Part shown: positions 8,666 to 17,591 of the stretch, one piece after another
How the letters are laid out: each line of letters begins with the position of its first letter
Position numbering within the stretch: position 1 is the first letter of the stretch
Assembly (NCBI GenBank): GCA_934183145.1
Contig: CAKPSA010000004.1
Span: forward strand, 1 to 40,386
Length of the DNA: 40,386 nucleotides
Reading direction: 5' to 3'
DNA from: an uncultured Veillonella sp.
Lineage (GTDB): Bacteria > Bacillota > Negativicutes > Veillonellales > Veillonellaceae
Made by a program: the position numbers and the translations under genes
Notes under the pieces: model-generated
What the model saw: the letters and a program-made list of their open reading frames with translations, nothing else
Database searches by the model: none
What the model was told of the DNA's origin: nothing

Positions 8666-11600
8666 TTATCGATTCATAGGATACAATTTTGGTGGATTTT
8701 GATCATCATTTTGTTGACCTTGCTGTGAAGCATACGGTGCTTGTCCTTGTTGATCATAAGTTATAGGATTTTGTTGTGCATTTTGTTGAGGTTGACGTTG
8801 ATCACGACGACGTGTATTTTGAGATGCAGTCGGTCTTGGTTTAGTCAATTCATCAATAGATACAGCATTTGGAATCGTTACAGATGGAGTATCTTCATGG
8901 ACGTCATCAAGTTCACTGAAGGAAGGTCCTGTCTTAGCCGCTTGTGCCGCCTTACGTTCTGCTTCAATTTGTTGACGGGCAAGTTCAGCACGACGACGAG
9001 CATATTCTTGTTGTTCTTTAACACGTTGAATTGCTTCAGCTCGTTCTTTTGCTTTACGTTCTACTTCAGCTTGCGCAAGAGCTTGTTGACGAGCTTCTTC
9101 TGCTTTACGTTCCGCTTCTAAATGAGCTTGATAACGTTCTTCAGCTATACGTTTTGCTTCTGCTGCTTGACGTTCAGCTTCTGCACGTTCTGCAGCCAAT
9201 CTAGCTTGCTCTGCCTTACGTGCCTCAGCAGCTATACGAGCCTCTTCTGCTTTGCGGGCTTCATCCGCTCGTCTAGCCTCTTCTATGCGGCGCGCTTCCT
9301 CAGCTCTACGTGCTTCTTCTGCACGTTTCGCTTCAGCTGCGATTCGAGCTTCCTCTGCTTTACGAAGTTCTTCTGCTCGTTTTGCTTCAGCTGCAATACG
9401 AGCTTCCTCTGCTTTACGCAATTCTTCCTGTCGTTTCGCTTCAGCAGCAACGCGAGCTTCTTCTGCTTTACGAGCCGCTTCAAGACGTTCTTGTTCCGCC
9501 TTGCGTTCTGCTTCAAGTCTAGCAGCTTCTAAACGACGTGCTTCTTCTGCTCGGCGAGCTTCTTCTGCCAGACGAGCTTGTTCAGCTTTACGGGCAGCTT
9601 CTATTCTAGCTTCTTCAGCCTTACGCGCTTCTTCAGCTCGTTTAGCCTCTGCTGCTACACGAGCTTCCTCTGCTTTACGAGCCGCTTCGATTCTAGCTTC
9701 CTCAGCCTTTCTCGCTTCTTCTGCACGACGTGCTTCCTCAGCTTTTTTTGCCGCTTCAATACGTTGTGCTTCTAAGGCAGCTTTTGCCTCTGCTGCTTTA
9801 CGAGCATCTTCTTGGCGTTTTGCCTCTAACGCAGCCTGTTCAGCTGCACGTTGTGCTTCTAATGCAGCTTTTGCTTCTGCTGCTTTACGAGCTTCCTCAG
9901 CACGGCGAGCTTCCAACGCTTCTTGTTCTGCTTTTCGTTGTGCTTCTAAACGAGCTCTTGCTTCTGCTGCTAAGCGTTCTTCTTCAGCTTTTTTAGCTTC
10001 TAATGCTGCCTTTTCTGCTGCCCGTTGTGCCTCAAAACGAGCCTTAGCTTCTGCGGCTTGTCTAGCCTCTTCAGCCTTACGGGCTGCTTCAATACGAGCC
10101 GCTTCAATTCTGCGTTCTTCTTCAAGACGTTTTGCTTCTGCTGCTACACGAGCTTCCTCTGCTTTACGTGCCGCCTCTAAACGATCGGCTTCGGCCTTTC
10201 TAGCAGCTTCAATACGCGCCATTTCAGCTTTACGTTCTTCTTCGGCCTTACGGGCTTCAGCTACCTTTCGATCAAGTTCAGCTTTTCTTTCTGCCTCTAA
10301 GCGTTTAGCCTCTTCTGCTTGTCGCATCTCTTCAGCTTTTTTCGCTTCTAATGCGGCTTTATCTTTTGCAGCTTGAGCCTCTTGAGCAGCCTTCAACTCG
10401 GCAGCCTTACGATCAGCCTCGGCTTTCTCTGCCATCTTGCGTTCTACTTCAGCATGTTTAGCTTCTGCTGCCTTACGTGCCAATTCAGCCTTTTCTGCTG
10501 CCAAACGAGCTTCTTCAGCTTTCTTACGCGCTAATACTTCTTCCGCATCTTTAGCTTTTTTGAGTTGTGCCTCTTTTTTAGCATCAGCAGCAGCTTTATC
10601 ACTTAATTTTTTCGTTTCTTCATGAGCAATTGTTTCAGCCTGTTTAGCAGAGGTTATAGCAGATTTAGAATTATCTACAGTACTCTTATTAGTGTCTTTA
10701 GCATTTATAGTACCCACAGGAATTTGTGTGCCACTTTGAGTAGGATGACCTAAACTATCTGTCACATCTTTTGGTACATTGACTGCTATAGTCTGTTGTT
10801 TCTGTGGATTTGCAAGGGATTCAGGAATTAATAAGAAGCGAACTGGCAAATTAGATGCCCCTGCAGGCATAAAATGCAATGTCAATAAATCACCTGCATT
10901 ATAATTGCCCATAAGACGGCTATCTAATATAGTACCGTCCCCTAATGCAGTTATACCATCGGCACCACCAATATGATACGTGCGCGTATCTGTTTGACCT
11001 CTACGAGCGCCCTGTTGGTGTAGAGCTTTTACCGTAAAGGACCCGGAATATGGACCTCCAAGGGGATTAAAATACAATCTAAATGGTTCATTACCCTTTG
11101 TAGGAATTTTTAGAGTGTATGAAACACCATAGTTACCACGGTCACGAACAAATGCTTTATTTTGCATTTCATCTACACCATTGATAAAGGCATCTTCACG
11201 GTCGTTACCAACTTCAACAAAGGCACCGCCTAAGGCAGTATCAAAAGGTGTGGTAACCTCCATATTACGCTTGGAACCAGTATATGTACCGCGCAATTGA
11301 ATTTCATCTATCGGTAGGTTCTTAGCCCAATGTGATGCATCAACGGCGTCCATGCCCATAGGTAGCATCATTACGCGAGCAAAGATTGGCGCCTCTGTTT
11401 TAATATCTACAATGCCTGTAAATAATGCATCTTGATACACCGGCGTATTTTCCAAATCAGTAAAGATTAACTGACGTCCTTGAGGCGGAATACTTAGCGA
11501 ATATAAAGGTCTCGCATTTGGACTTTCATCTAAAGGATGTTCTAAATCCTTACGAGACAAATCACGTCCTGCAGCAAAATAATCTGGTGTCGCCACGGAT

Positions 11601-11944
11601 TTTAGCTGTCTCATTACATGAACAGTATTAGGATATGCTGTTTGATTCTCTAGAACGATAGCAATTTTATGGGGTTGATCCATTTCATTTACATGATAAA
11701 AATAAATACGGCCATTCCCATTAATTGTACCCGCACTAAGTACACCACCTACTGGCCCTACATATTCAGGACTATCTGATAACAACAATGTATCCGTTTG
11801 AGATACTAAACTTGGTGGTAACGGAGAAAACTGAAAGTATCCAATTGATTGTAAATCTATATCACGAGCCTCTACATGGCCTATAAGAGCGGCCATAGCC
11901 GCCATAGCCGCAGCTACACAATATTTTGATTTATAAGAAAACAT
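8666..11944 (-). CDS. Giant exported protein with a TolA-like Ala/Glu/Lys/Arg helix; function unknown
   Basis: I do not recognise this 1092-residue protein. It begins with a signal peptide (hydrophobic stretch about 10-22, possible cleavage after VEA at 24-26). Residues about 27-400 look globular and beta-rich (many Thr, Gly, Pro and aromatic residues), with no catalytic motif I can name. From about 435 to 1000 comes an uninterrupted low-complexity stretch of KAEEAR/AAEAKR-type units, with opposite charges four residues apart, as in TolA domain II or single alpha-helices. The last 90 residues are Gln/Asn/Pro-rich and end without a membrane segment. No cell-wall sorting signal, SLH domain or beta-barrel C-terminus is seen. 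The ATG has a GAGGGAT site 8 nt upstream and lies 13 nt past the whiA stop, so it is probably co-transcribed with whiA. A structural or periplasm-spanning role is inference. Confidence 0.85.
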   Translation of the reverse strand: MFSYKSKYCVAAAMAAMAALIGHVEARDIDLQSIGYFQFSPLPPSLVSQTDTLLLSDSPEYVGPVGGVLSAGTINGNGRIYFYHVNEMDQPHKIAIVLENQTAYPNTVHVMRQLKSVATPDYFAAGRDLSRKDLEHPLDESPNARPLYSLSIPPQGRQLIFTDLENTPVYQDALFTGIVDIKTEAPIFARVMMLPMGMDAVDASHWAKNLPIDEIQLRGTYTGSKRNMEVTTPFDTALGGAFVEVGNDREDAFINGVDEMQNKAFVRDRGNYGVSYTLKIPTKGNEPFRLYFNPLGGPYSGSFTVKALHQQGARRGQTDTRTYHIGGADGITALGDGTILDSRLMGNYNAGDLLTLHFMPAGASNLPVRFLLIPESLANPQKQQTIAVNVPKDVTDSLGHPTQSGTQIPVGTINAKDTNKSTVDNSKSAITSAKQAETIAHEETKKLSDKAAADAKKEAQLKKAKDAEEVLARKKAEEARLAAEKAELARKAAEAKHAEVERKMAEKAEADRKAAELKAAQEAQAAKDKAALEAKKAEEMRQAEEAKRLEAERKAELDRKVAEARKAEEERKAEMARIEAARKAEADRLEAARKAEEARVAAEAKRLEEERRIEAARIEAARKAEEARQAAEAKARFEAQRAAEKAALEAKKAEEERLAAEARARLEAQRKAEQEALEARRAEEARKAAEAKAALEAQRAAEQAALEAKRQEDARKAAEAKAALEAQRIEAAKKAEEARRAEEARKAEEARIEAARKAEEARVAAEAKRAEEARKAEEARIEAARKAEQARLAEEARRAEEARRLEAARLEAERKAEQERLEAARKAEEARVAAEAKRQEELRKAEEARIAAEAKRAEELRKAEEARIAAEAKRAEEARRAEEARRIEEARRADEARKAEEARIAAEARKAEQARLAAERAEAERQAAEAKRIAEERYQAHLEAERKAEEARQQALAQAEVERKAKERAEAIQRVKEQQEYARRRAELARQQIEAERKAAQAAKTGPSFSELDDVHEDTPSVTIPNAVSIDELTKPRPTASQNTRRRDQRQPQQNAQQNPITYDQQGQAPYASQQGQQNDDQNPPKLYPMNR

Positions 11945-11956
11945 ATATTAATCCCT

Positions 11957-12904
11957 CTATATTTCTTCAAGCCCCATAGGGTCATACGTAAGTGCTAATG
12001 CTTCAATTTTCTTTAACCGATGACCAATACCCGACTTAGATAATTCACCATCCATTAATTCTTCTAACTCTTTTAAACTCGCTTCTGGATTGTCCCATCT
12101 CAATTTGGCTACAATCCGCAACTTTTCAGGCAGTGCATCAATACCAATTTCTCTATTAATGATTCTAATTGCCTTTACTTGACGCACGGCAGCATCTACA
12201 ACCTTTTGCAAATTGGCAGTTTCACAGTTTACTTGCCGATTAATTTGATTTCGCACAGTCTTCATAATGCGCACGTTTTCAAACTCCATCAAGGCTGATT
12301 GGGCCCCCATGATTTGCAAGCAGTTCGTTACTGCGTCACCTTCTTTCAGGTATACCACATACTCTTCCTTACGCTCTGTTAAGCCTGCATGAATGTGAAA
12401 GAGCCGCAATACGTGGATAATTTCCTTTGCAAAGTTCTCATTGCCGGTCATAAACTCAAGATGATAATCACTTTGTGGCTTATTAACAGAGCCACCACCT
12501 AAAAAAGCGCCCCGTAAAAAAGCACGTCGTGCCTCCATAGATTTAAGCCAACTGCGAGGAATTTGTTCAGTTACAGGCCATAAAGCAAGATCTTCTAGAG
12601 CCTGTCGCCCTTCTAGAGATGGCTCCACAGATAAAGTGTACATATTTTTCTTACGCAAGTTTAGTCCTTGTCGTACTAATACATTGGTAGGTAACTCATA
12701 TTGCTTTTTTAATATACCTAACAAGCGACGAGCTACTGCATTGTTTGCAGTAGCTAATCTAATACCAACAGCGCCCTTCATCCCCAGAATGATAGATCCA
12801 CCCATGCGCAGTAAGCAAGACGCTTCAATTTTCATGGCCACATCTGCATCACTAGAGGATTCATATTGGCATAATTCATTTTTTACATCTTCTGCAAATG
12901 ACAT
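11957..12904 (-). CDS. whiA: WhiA-family DNA-binding regulator
   Basis: Conserved Gram-positive protein linked to sporulation and cell division control (Streptomyces, Bacillus). The 315-residue protein has a degenerate LAGLIDADG homing-endonuclease-like fold (GAFLGGGSVNKP, about 134-145) and a C-terminal helix-turn-helix (about 260-310, LRWDNPEASLKEL onward). The endonuclease fold is not expected to cut DNA in this family. The gene order rapZ-yvcK-whiA is the classical Firmicute arrangement. The start has a GAAGGGAT site. Confidence 0.95.
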   Translation of the reverse strand: MSFAEDVKNELCQYESSSDADVAMKIEASCLLRMGGSIILGMKGAVGIRLATANNAVARRLLGILKKQYELPTNVLVRQGLNLRKKNMYTLSVEPSLEGRQALEDLALWPVTEQIPRSWLKSMEARRAFLRGAFLGGGSVNKPQSDYHLEFMTGNENFAKEIIHVLRLFHIHAGLTERKEEYVVYLKEGDAVTNCLQIMGAQSALMEFENVRIMKTVRNQINRQVNCETANLQKVVDAAVRQVKAIRIINREIGIDALPEKLRIVAKLRWDNPEASLKELEELMDGELSKSGIGHRLKKIEALALTYDPMGLEEI

Positions 12905-12919
12905 AGGTATCCCTTCTCA

Positions 12920-14269
12920 TTAATGATCATCTCGTTGGAGATAATATTCTAAGATATGTGGTTCAGTATCCGATTGCATGGCGTGAACAATATCCATAAT
13001 TACTTTACCCAATCGTTCTGGATCGTGAACAGCGGGCTTTTTCGGACTGATTAAAGTAGCACGAATGGTGCGAATCCCTTTAGCTTGTAACTTCTTAGTA
13101 TCTAATGCTACAGGCTCTGAACCTACTGCACTATATTGCTCTACCATTTGAATTGGTAATGGTCCATCATTAGCAAGTACGGTATCTACAATACCTTCTC
13201 CACCATGAGCAATGAGCGCCTCTACGTGATCACTAAGCGTATAACCTGATGTTTCTCCAGGTTGAGTCATAACATTAGCAATATAAATTTTATTTGCCTT
13301 ACTAGCACATATATGAGATGCAATTTTATCAGTTAACAAGTTTGGAATAATACTTGTATATAAGCTACCAGGTCCAAAAATGATGACATCTGCTTCATCG
13401 ATAGCACGTAACGCAGCACCTTCCGGCTTTGGTTGCGCCGGTTCGCTATACATATGGCGAATGGTTTTACCCGCGTTTGGAATATTGCTTTCACCTTCTA
13501 CAATAGTACCATCTGTCATCTCTGCTACTAATTTAATAAACTCGGTAGATGAAGGAATTACACGACCACGGACACGTAATAATTTACTAGCCGCTTCAAG
13601 TGCTTCCTCCACATCGCCATCATATACTTGAGCAAGAGCGGTAATAAAGAGATTGCCGAAGCTATGACCAGATAATTCATTTTCCCCTTCAAAACGATAG
13701 CGGAAAAGATTTTCCATAACCCCTTCTTGTTCGGCTAATGCTACCAAGCAGTTTCGCAAATCACCAGGGGCAATCATTTTAAAGTCTTCACGGAGACGGC
13801 CCGATGAACCACCATCGTCTGCTACTGTAACAATAGCAGACAAATTAGATGTGTGTGTTTTTAACCCACGCAATAAGTTAGAAAGTCCTGTACCACCACC
13901 GATAACAACAATTTTAGGACCTTTATCAAGGCGTATATTTTGGAAGATAATATCCGACACCTTGCTATCAGGATTAGGCAATACAGCACGAATAATAGTT
14001 TTAATAACCTTGCTAGTACCGATTAGCATTAGAATAGCACCAATCGATAATATAACTGCACCCACAGCAATGAGCACATTATAATTGTAAAAGCCTGTCA
14101 TATTATAGGAAAAGGCCAATACAACATCTTCAAGAACAGCAAGCCATTGATAGTTAAACATCAAAGAAATGCCAATAATCAAAAGACCTACACCACAACT
14201 AAACAGGGCAAGCCAACGTTTTATATTTAGGCCCGGTATAAGCCACCGAAACCATCTTTTTCGCAACAT
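12920..14269 (-). CDS. yvcK: YvcK/CofD-like gluconeogenesis factor with N-terminal membrane anchor
   Basis: YvcK binds UDP-GlcNAc and is needed for growth on gluconeogenic carbon sources and for proper wall synthesis in Bacillus. The 449-residue protein carries the family motifs VVIGGGTGLSNLL (about 120), DDGGSSGRLRED, PGDLRNCLVAL and FGPGSLYTS. It is longer than the soluble form of about 320 residues because of an N-terminal extension with two predicted membrane helices (about 18-40 and 63-84). The enzyme-like domain should therefore lie on the cytoplasmic face of the inner membrane. A GGGG site precedes the ATG, 12 nt after rapZ. Confidence 0.94.
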   Translation of the reverse strand: MLRKRWFRWLIPGLNIKRWLALFSCGVGLLIIGISLMFNYQWLAVLEDVVLAFSYNMTGFYNYNVLIAVGAVILSIGAILMLIGTSKVIKTIIRAVLPNPDSKVSDIIFQNIRLDKGPKIVVIGGGTGLSNLLRGLKTHTSNLSAIVTVADDGGSSGRLREDFKMIAPGDLRNCLVALAEQEGVMENLFRYRFEGENELSGHSFGNLFITALAQVYDGDVEEALEAASKLLRVRGRVIPSSTEFIKLVAEMTDGTIVEGESNIPNAGKTIRHMYSEPAQPKPEGAALRAIDEADVIIFGPGSLYTSIIPNLLTDKIASHICASKANKIYIANVMTQPGETSGYTLSDHVEALIAHGGEGIVDTVLANDGPLPIQMVEQYSAVGSEPVALDTKKLQAKGIRTIRATLISPKKPAVHDPERLGKVIMDIVHAMQSDTEPHILEYYLQRDDH

Positions 14270-14281
14270 AAGAACCCCTAT

Positions 14282-15196
14282 CTAGTTACCAAGTGTTTTA
14301 ATTTCATGAGGATTATAATCTTCTTCTACATTATTTTTCATCATATCTCTATGTTCTACGGAAACGCGATAACCTTTTTCTAAGAGATGAGAATATAATG
14401 CTTCTGCCATGGCCACAGATCTATGCATACCGCCAGTACAACCTACAGCCACAATAAATTGAGATTTACCTTCTTGCTCATAATTAGGCACAAGAAAATC
14501 TATAGTATCAAAATAACGCTTTTTAAACTCTTCTGTAACCTCAAAGGAGTGAATGTATTCATTTACAGCTTTTACACGGCCTGTTTTGTGACGAAAATCT
14601 GGAATATAGAATGGATTTGGTAAGAATCGTACATCCCAAACCATATCCGCATCTAAAGGCAGACCATATTTAAAGCCAAAACTAACAACCGTAATAGACA
14701 TACCATGACCTTCATCTACTTGAGTAAAGCGAGTTTTTAAATACTCTTTTAGGCTAGCTGTCTTCATATTTGTTGTATCAATAATAAAATCTGCTTTATG
14801 ACGTACAGAATTTAAAATTTGACGCTCTTCTTTTAAACCTGTAGTAATTAGTCCATCTGGAGCCAATGGATGGCTACGACGGCTTTCTTTATATCGTCTA
14901 ATTAAAGTCTCATCTGTAGCATCCATAAAGACGATTTCATAATCCACCTTCATTTCCCTTAATGTTTCAAGAGAGGAAGAAAGGGCTTCGAAGAATTCAC
15001 CGCCACGGATATCTACCACTAAAGCAACACGATTTGTACGCTCCCCACCTTGTCGACAAATCTCACTTAACTTAGGAATGAGTACAGGAGGAATATTATC
15101 AATGCATAAATAGCCCATATCCTCTAATGCTTGTAATACCTGGGTTTTACCGGCACCAGACATTCCCGTAACAATTAATAAACGAAATGCTTCCAT
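14282..15196 (-). CDS. rapZ: RapZ/YvcJ nucleotide-binding protein
   Basis: P-loop protein of the RapZ family. In E. coli RapZ is an adaptor that controls GlmS through small RNAs, and in Bacillus YvcJ is a nucleotidase. The 304-residue protein has a Walker A motif GMSGAGKTQ (11-19) and a conserved C-terminal domain with VAVGCTGGMHRSV and a final HRD. A GGAG site lies 8 nt before the ATG. The gene lies between a HAD phosphatase and yvcK; both RapZ and YvcK touch the amino-sugar supply for peptidoglycan and LPS. Confidence 0.95.
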   Translation of the reverse strand: MEAFRLLIVTGMSGAGKTQVLQALEDMGYLCIDNIPPVLIPKLSEICRQGGERTNRVALVVDIRGGEFFEALSSSLETLREMKVDYEIVFMDATDETLIRRYKESRRSHPLAPDGLITTGLKEERQILNSVRHKADFIIDTTNMKTASLKEYLKTRFTQVDEGHGMSITVVSFGFKYGLPLDADMVWDVRFLPNPFYIPDFRHKTGRVKAVNEYIHSFEVTEEFKKRYFDTIDFLVPNYEQEGKSQFIVAVGCTGGMHRSVAMAEALYSHLLEKGYRVSVEHRDMMKNNVEEDYNPHEIKTLGN

Positions 15197-15208
15197 AGTT
15201 TTACTCCA

Positions 15209-16021
15209 TTATAAAAGATTCTTTTCTATCCAATGAGCTACGCCATCTTCATTATGATGACCACATACTTCATGCGCTACGGATTTTACAGGGTCTGTAG
15301 CATTTTCAACAGCTACTGAATAGCCAGTTTCACTGAGCATTGAAATATCATTCTCTGCATTCCCAAAGGAAATTATATGTTCCAAACCAATATTGTTGTC
15401 TGTAGCTAATTGTGCTAATGCACTCCCTTTTGATACATTCGGTGCAGTAATTTCAAGAAAGTCTCGCTGACTGCGCACTAATGTAACTTGATCACCAATT
15501 AAAGGTGTTAAAATATCGATAATCCTATCAATGCACTCTTCGGAATCGATAGCAATAAGCTTATTAGGTTCTGAAGGAAGTGTATAAATTGTATCACCTA
15601 AAAACTCGGCTACAGCTCCCGTTTGCTTTTCATAATGATCAGATTGCCAATTTCTATGATGACATAGTAAATGATCATCAACATAAGATTGTATATGCCA
15701 GTCATATTGTTGACCGAGTTGAAAGATACGGTGTACCACATCGATAGGAACAGTTTGTTCGAATAGCTTATATCCTGTTTCTAACTCTTGAATTAAGCCA
15801 CCAGAAAATAAAATCATCGGAACATTTCCAAGTTGTAATGCAGTTCCAATTGGTTTTGCCGTCTGATACATGCGCCCCGTAGCAATAGTTATGCTAATTC
15901 CCTTCTGCTGCAAGCGACGTAATACATCCACCGTATACGCAGAAACTGTATTATCACTTCGAACTAAGGTCTCATCACAATCTATGGCTACCATTTTTAT
16001 TTGAGAAAAAGAAGGATTCAT
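15209..16021 (-). CDS. Cof-type HAD-IIB family phosphatase
   Basis: HAD-superfamily hydrolase, probably acting on a small phosphorylated metabolite. With ATG 16021 the protein is 270 residues. Motif I is AIDCDETLV (nucleophile Asp14, acid Asp16), a C2B cap lies in the middle, and motif IV is SFGNAENDISML. The ATG is preceded by GGAGG at 6 nt; an upstream in-frame GTG (16036) has no such site. Substrate cannot be read from sequence. It is the promoter-proximal gene of the rapZ operon. Confidence 0.88.
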   Translation of the reverse strand: MNPSFSQIKMVAIDCDETLVRSDNTVSAYTVDVLRRLQQKGISITIATGRMYQTAKPIGTALQLGNVPMILFSGGLIQELETGYKLFEQTVPIDVVHRIFQLGQQYDWHIQSYVDDHLLCHHRNWQSDHYEKQTGAVAEFLGDTIYTLPSEPNKLIAIDSEECIDRIIDILTPLIGDQVTLVRSQRDFLEITAPNVSKGSALAQLATDNNIGLEHIISFGNAENDISMLSETGYSVAVENATDPVKSVAHEVCGHHNEDGVAHWIEKNLL

Positions 16022-16056
16022 TCTTACCTCCTTCACAAGAAAATATAATACTCTTT

Positions 16057-16062
16057 ATTATA
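16057..16062 (-). promoter_or_regulatory. Likely -10 of the HAD-rapZ-yvcK-whiA operon
   Basis: A perfect TATAAT on the minus strand, preceded by TGG rather than an extended TG, 35 nt upstream of the HAD gene start. No good -35 hexamer is seen 16-18 nt further upstream, so the call is tentative. Confidence 0.45.
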
Positions 16063-16136
16063 CCATTTATGGTTCTAAAATAGCATGATAAAAGGTATTC
16101 TATATCAATTTATTATAGAATTATATTTATTAACCA

Positions 16137-16168
16137 CAAAAAAAGAGACTCCCGAAGGAGTCCCTTTT
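16137..16168 (-). terminator. Terminator of the downstream ompM gene
   Basis: Minus-strand hairpin GACTCC-UUCG-GGAGUC (16147-16152 with 16157-16162) with a stable UUCG tetraloop, followed by a run of seven or more U. It starts 19 nt after the ompM stop codon. Confidence 0.92.
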
Positions 16169-16186
16169 ATATGGTTAACTATCAAA

Positions 16187-17392
16187 TTAGAATTTGTAGT
16201 TAAGGTCTGCACGGTAGAAGTCGGAAAGGTCAGAACCGTTTTGGTCTTTCCAGTCGAAGCCGTAGTTAGCAGACAAGCCAACGTTGTTTTGCAATGCATA
16301 GTTAACGGAAGCCATCCAACCTTTAGCATCTGTAGTGTAGATGTGGTTGTAAGTAGTATCAACGATAGGAGCGTTAGCTTTAGCGTTGAAGTATTGGCCT
16401 TTAACATCCCAAGTACCTTTTTTAGCGATGTTGTAGTTACCATAGCCAAGACCTGCAGTCCAAGCTTGAGATTGGTCTTGGTTAGAAGCTTTCAACCATT
16501 CGCCGCCAACCCAAACTTTGTCGAAGTTAGCATCAGCGTTGAAGCCGTATACATTTTTAATACCAGAGGATTGGTTTACACGATCGTAGAAACCACCAAC
16601 TGTAGTATGTTTACCTACTTTACCGTTAAGGTTAAGGATTGTGTTAGTAACGTTTTGTTCTTTAGTTAAGCCAGCTGCTTCACCAGATACTGCATAACCG
16701 TAAGCTGCTTGGAAGTTAACTTTGTCGTTACCAGCGTTGAATTGAGCACCGTCGAAAGTACCATCAAATGCTAAACCGCCGCCAACTACTTGACCGAAAC
16801 GACCAGCTTTCAAGGATACGCGTTCGCCGAATTTATGGTTAACATAAGCGCGGTCGATTGTAGCGTTAGCATTACCACCTGTAGTGGAGTTACCCAATTC
16901 GAAGTTGCCAGAAGTTACACGAACTACAGCGTCAGTGCGATCGTTTACTTTTGCGTTGAATTGTACACGAGCACGAGCGTCGAATTTGGATTTAGCATGT
17001 TCAGCATCACGGTAACGAAGACGAGCATCACCAGTAACTTTTACGTTACCTACGCGGTCTTCCAAACGAGCTACACGAACGCCCAAGTTGTTCAATTCGT
17101 TGGAGAATTCATCAGCCAAACGGTTGATCATAGCTTGTTGTTCAGCGTTAGCGCGGTCTTGGTTAGCCATAGCTTTAGCTACCATTTGAGCCATTTCGTA
17201 ACGAGTGATGTTGTTTTGGCCTTTGAAAGTGCCATCTGGGTAACCATTAACGATACCAGCGTTTGCCAATTGGGAAACTGCTTGGTATGCCCAAGAATCT
17301 GGAGTTACATCGGAGAATGGGTTAGCTGCGAATGCAGTAGTTACACCCAAAACTGCTGTTGCTGCGAAGATTGCTGCGAATTGTTTTTTCAT
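16187..17392 (-). CDS. ompM: OmpM-type SLH-domain outer-membrane porin (copy 1)
   Basis: Outer-membrane beta-barrel that also tethers the membrane to peptidoglycan; in Veillonella and Selenomonas the SLH domain of such proteins binds polyamine-modified wall. The 401-residue protein has a signal peptide (cleavage near FAA, 21-23), one SLH domain (about 25-80, with FSDV, WAYQAV, GYPDGTFKG and ITRYEMA), a short coiled coil (about 80-112) and a 16-18-strand-like barrel ending in NYKF, a C-terminal Phe barrel signal. It lies in tandem with a second copy; their first 124 residues differ at only five positions (7, 44, 45, 102, 108). It has its own promoter, long leader and terminator. The ribosome-binding site is AAGGAA. 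Confidence 0.94.
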   Translation of the reverse strand: MKKQFAAIFAATAVLGVTTAFAANPFSDVTPDSWAYQAVSQLANAGIVNGYPDGTFKGQNNITRYEMAQMVAKAMANQDRANAEQQAMINRLADEFSNELNNLGVRVARLEDRVGNVKVTGDARLRYRDAEHAKSKFDARARVQFNAKVNDRTDAVVRVTSGNFELGNSTTGGNANATIDRAYVNHKFGERVSLKAGRFGQVVGGGLAFDGTFDGAQFNAGNDKVNFQAAYGYAVSGEAAGLTKEQNVTNTILNLNGKVGKHTTVGGFYDRVNQSSGIKNVYGFNADANFDKVWVGGEWLKASNQDQSQAWTAGLGYGNYNIAKKGTWDVKGQYFNAKANAPIVDTTYNHIYTTDAKGWMASVNYALQNNVGLSANYGFDWKDQNGSDLSDFYRADLNYKF

Positions 17393-17591
17393 AGTTGAAT
17401 TCCTTCTTTCTGAAAAAAATAGAAATATAAAATGTTACAAGTCATAACATTCACATTCTACACTGTTCTTCAGAATAAGAATTTTTGGGAGTGTCCACGT
17501 TTCCTCGCCACATTCTACATCGAAGTTCTTCGTTTCATGTGTTTGTTACTTCTTGTAGGGTGATATTAGCATAACCAAATTTTCGTGTAAA
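17393..17591 (-). promoter_or_regulatory. Promoter and 5' leader of ompM copy 1
   Basis: The promoter has -35 TTTACA (17586-17591), a 17-bp spacer and -10 TAATAT (17563-17568), so the leader is about 163 nt. The leader holds a 19-nt element (17488-17506) identical to one before ompM copy 2, and shares AGAAAGAAGGAATTCA next to the start codon. A long leader suggests control at the RNA level, but I see no known riboswitch class. Confidence 0.7.
17451..17498 (-). other. Possible 15-codon leader ORF before ompM copy 1
   Basis: A GAGG sequence lies 4 nt before a GTG that opens an ORF encoding MDTPKNSYSEEQCRM, ending in TGA (17451-17453). The equivalent position before ompM copy 2 also opens a 15-codon ORF. 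The peptides agree only in the first four residues, the part covered by the shared 19-nt element, so real translation is uncertain. Confidence 0.25.

Noticed and set aside
9252..10376. Long plus-strand ORF (374 codons, rich in Ala, Ser and Arg) opposite the helical region
   Set aside because: It is the mirror of the Ala/Glu/Lys/Arg repeat on the minus strand, whose codon pattern removes stop codons from the complement. It has no ribosome-binding site and a low-complexity product without a plausible fold.
11957..12904. LAGLIDADG-like motif in whiA as a homing endonuclease
   Set aside because: The degenerate fold is a normal part of WhiA proteins, and gene context and C-terminal helix-turn-helix fit WhiA.
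16085..17398. Plus-strand ORFs of about 200 codons opposite ompM copy 1
   Set aside because: They are complementary to a clear porin gene with signal peptide and barrel, and no start signal or recognisable product is present.
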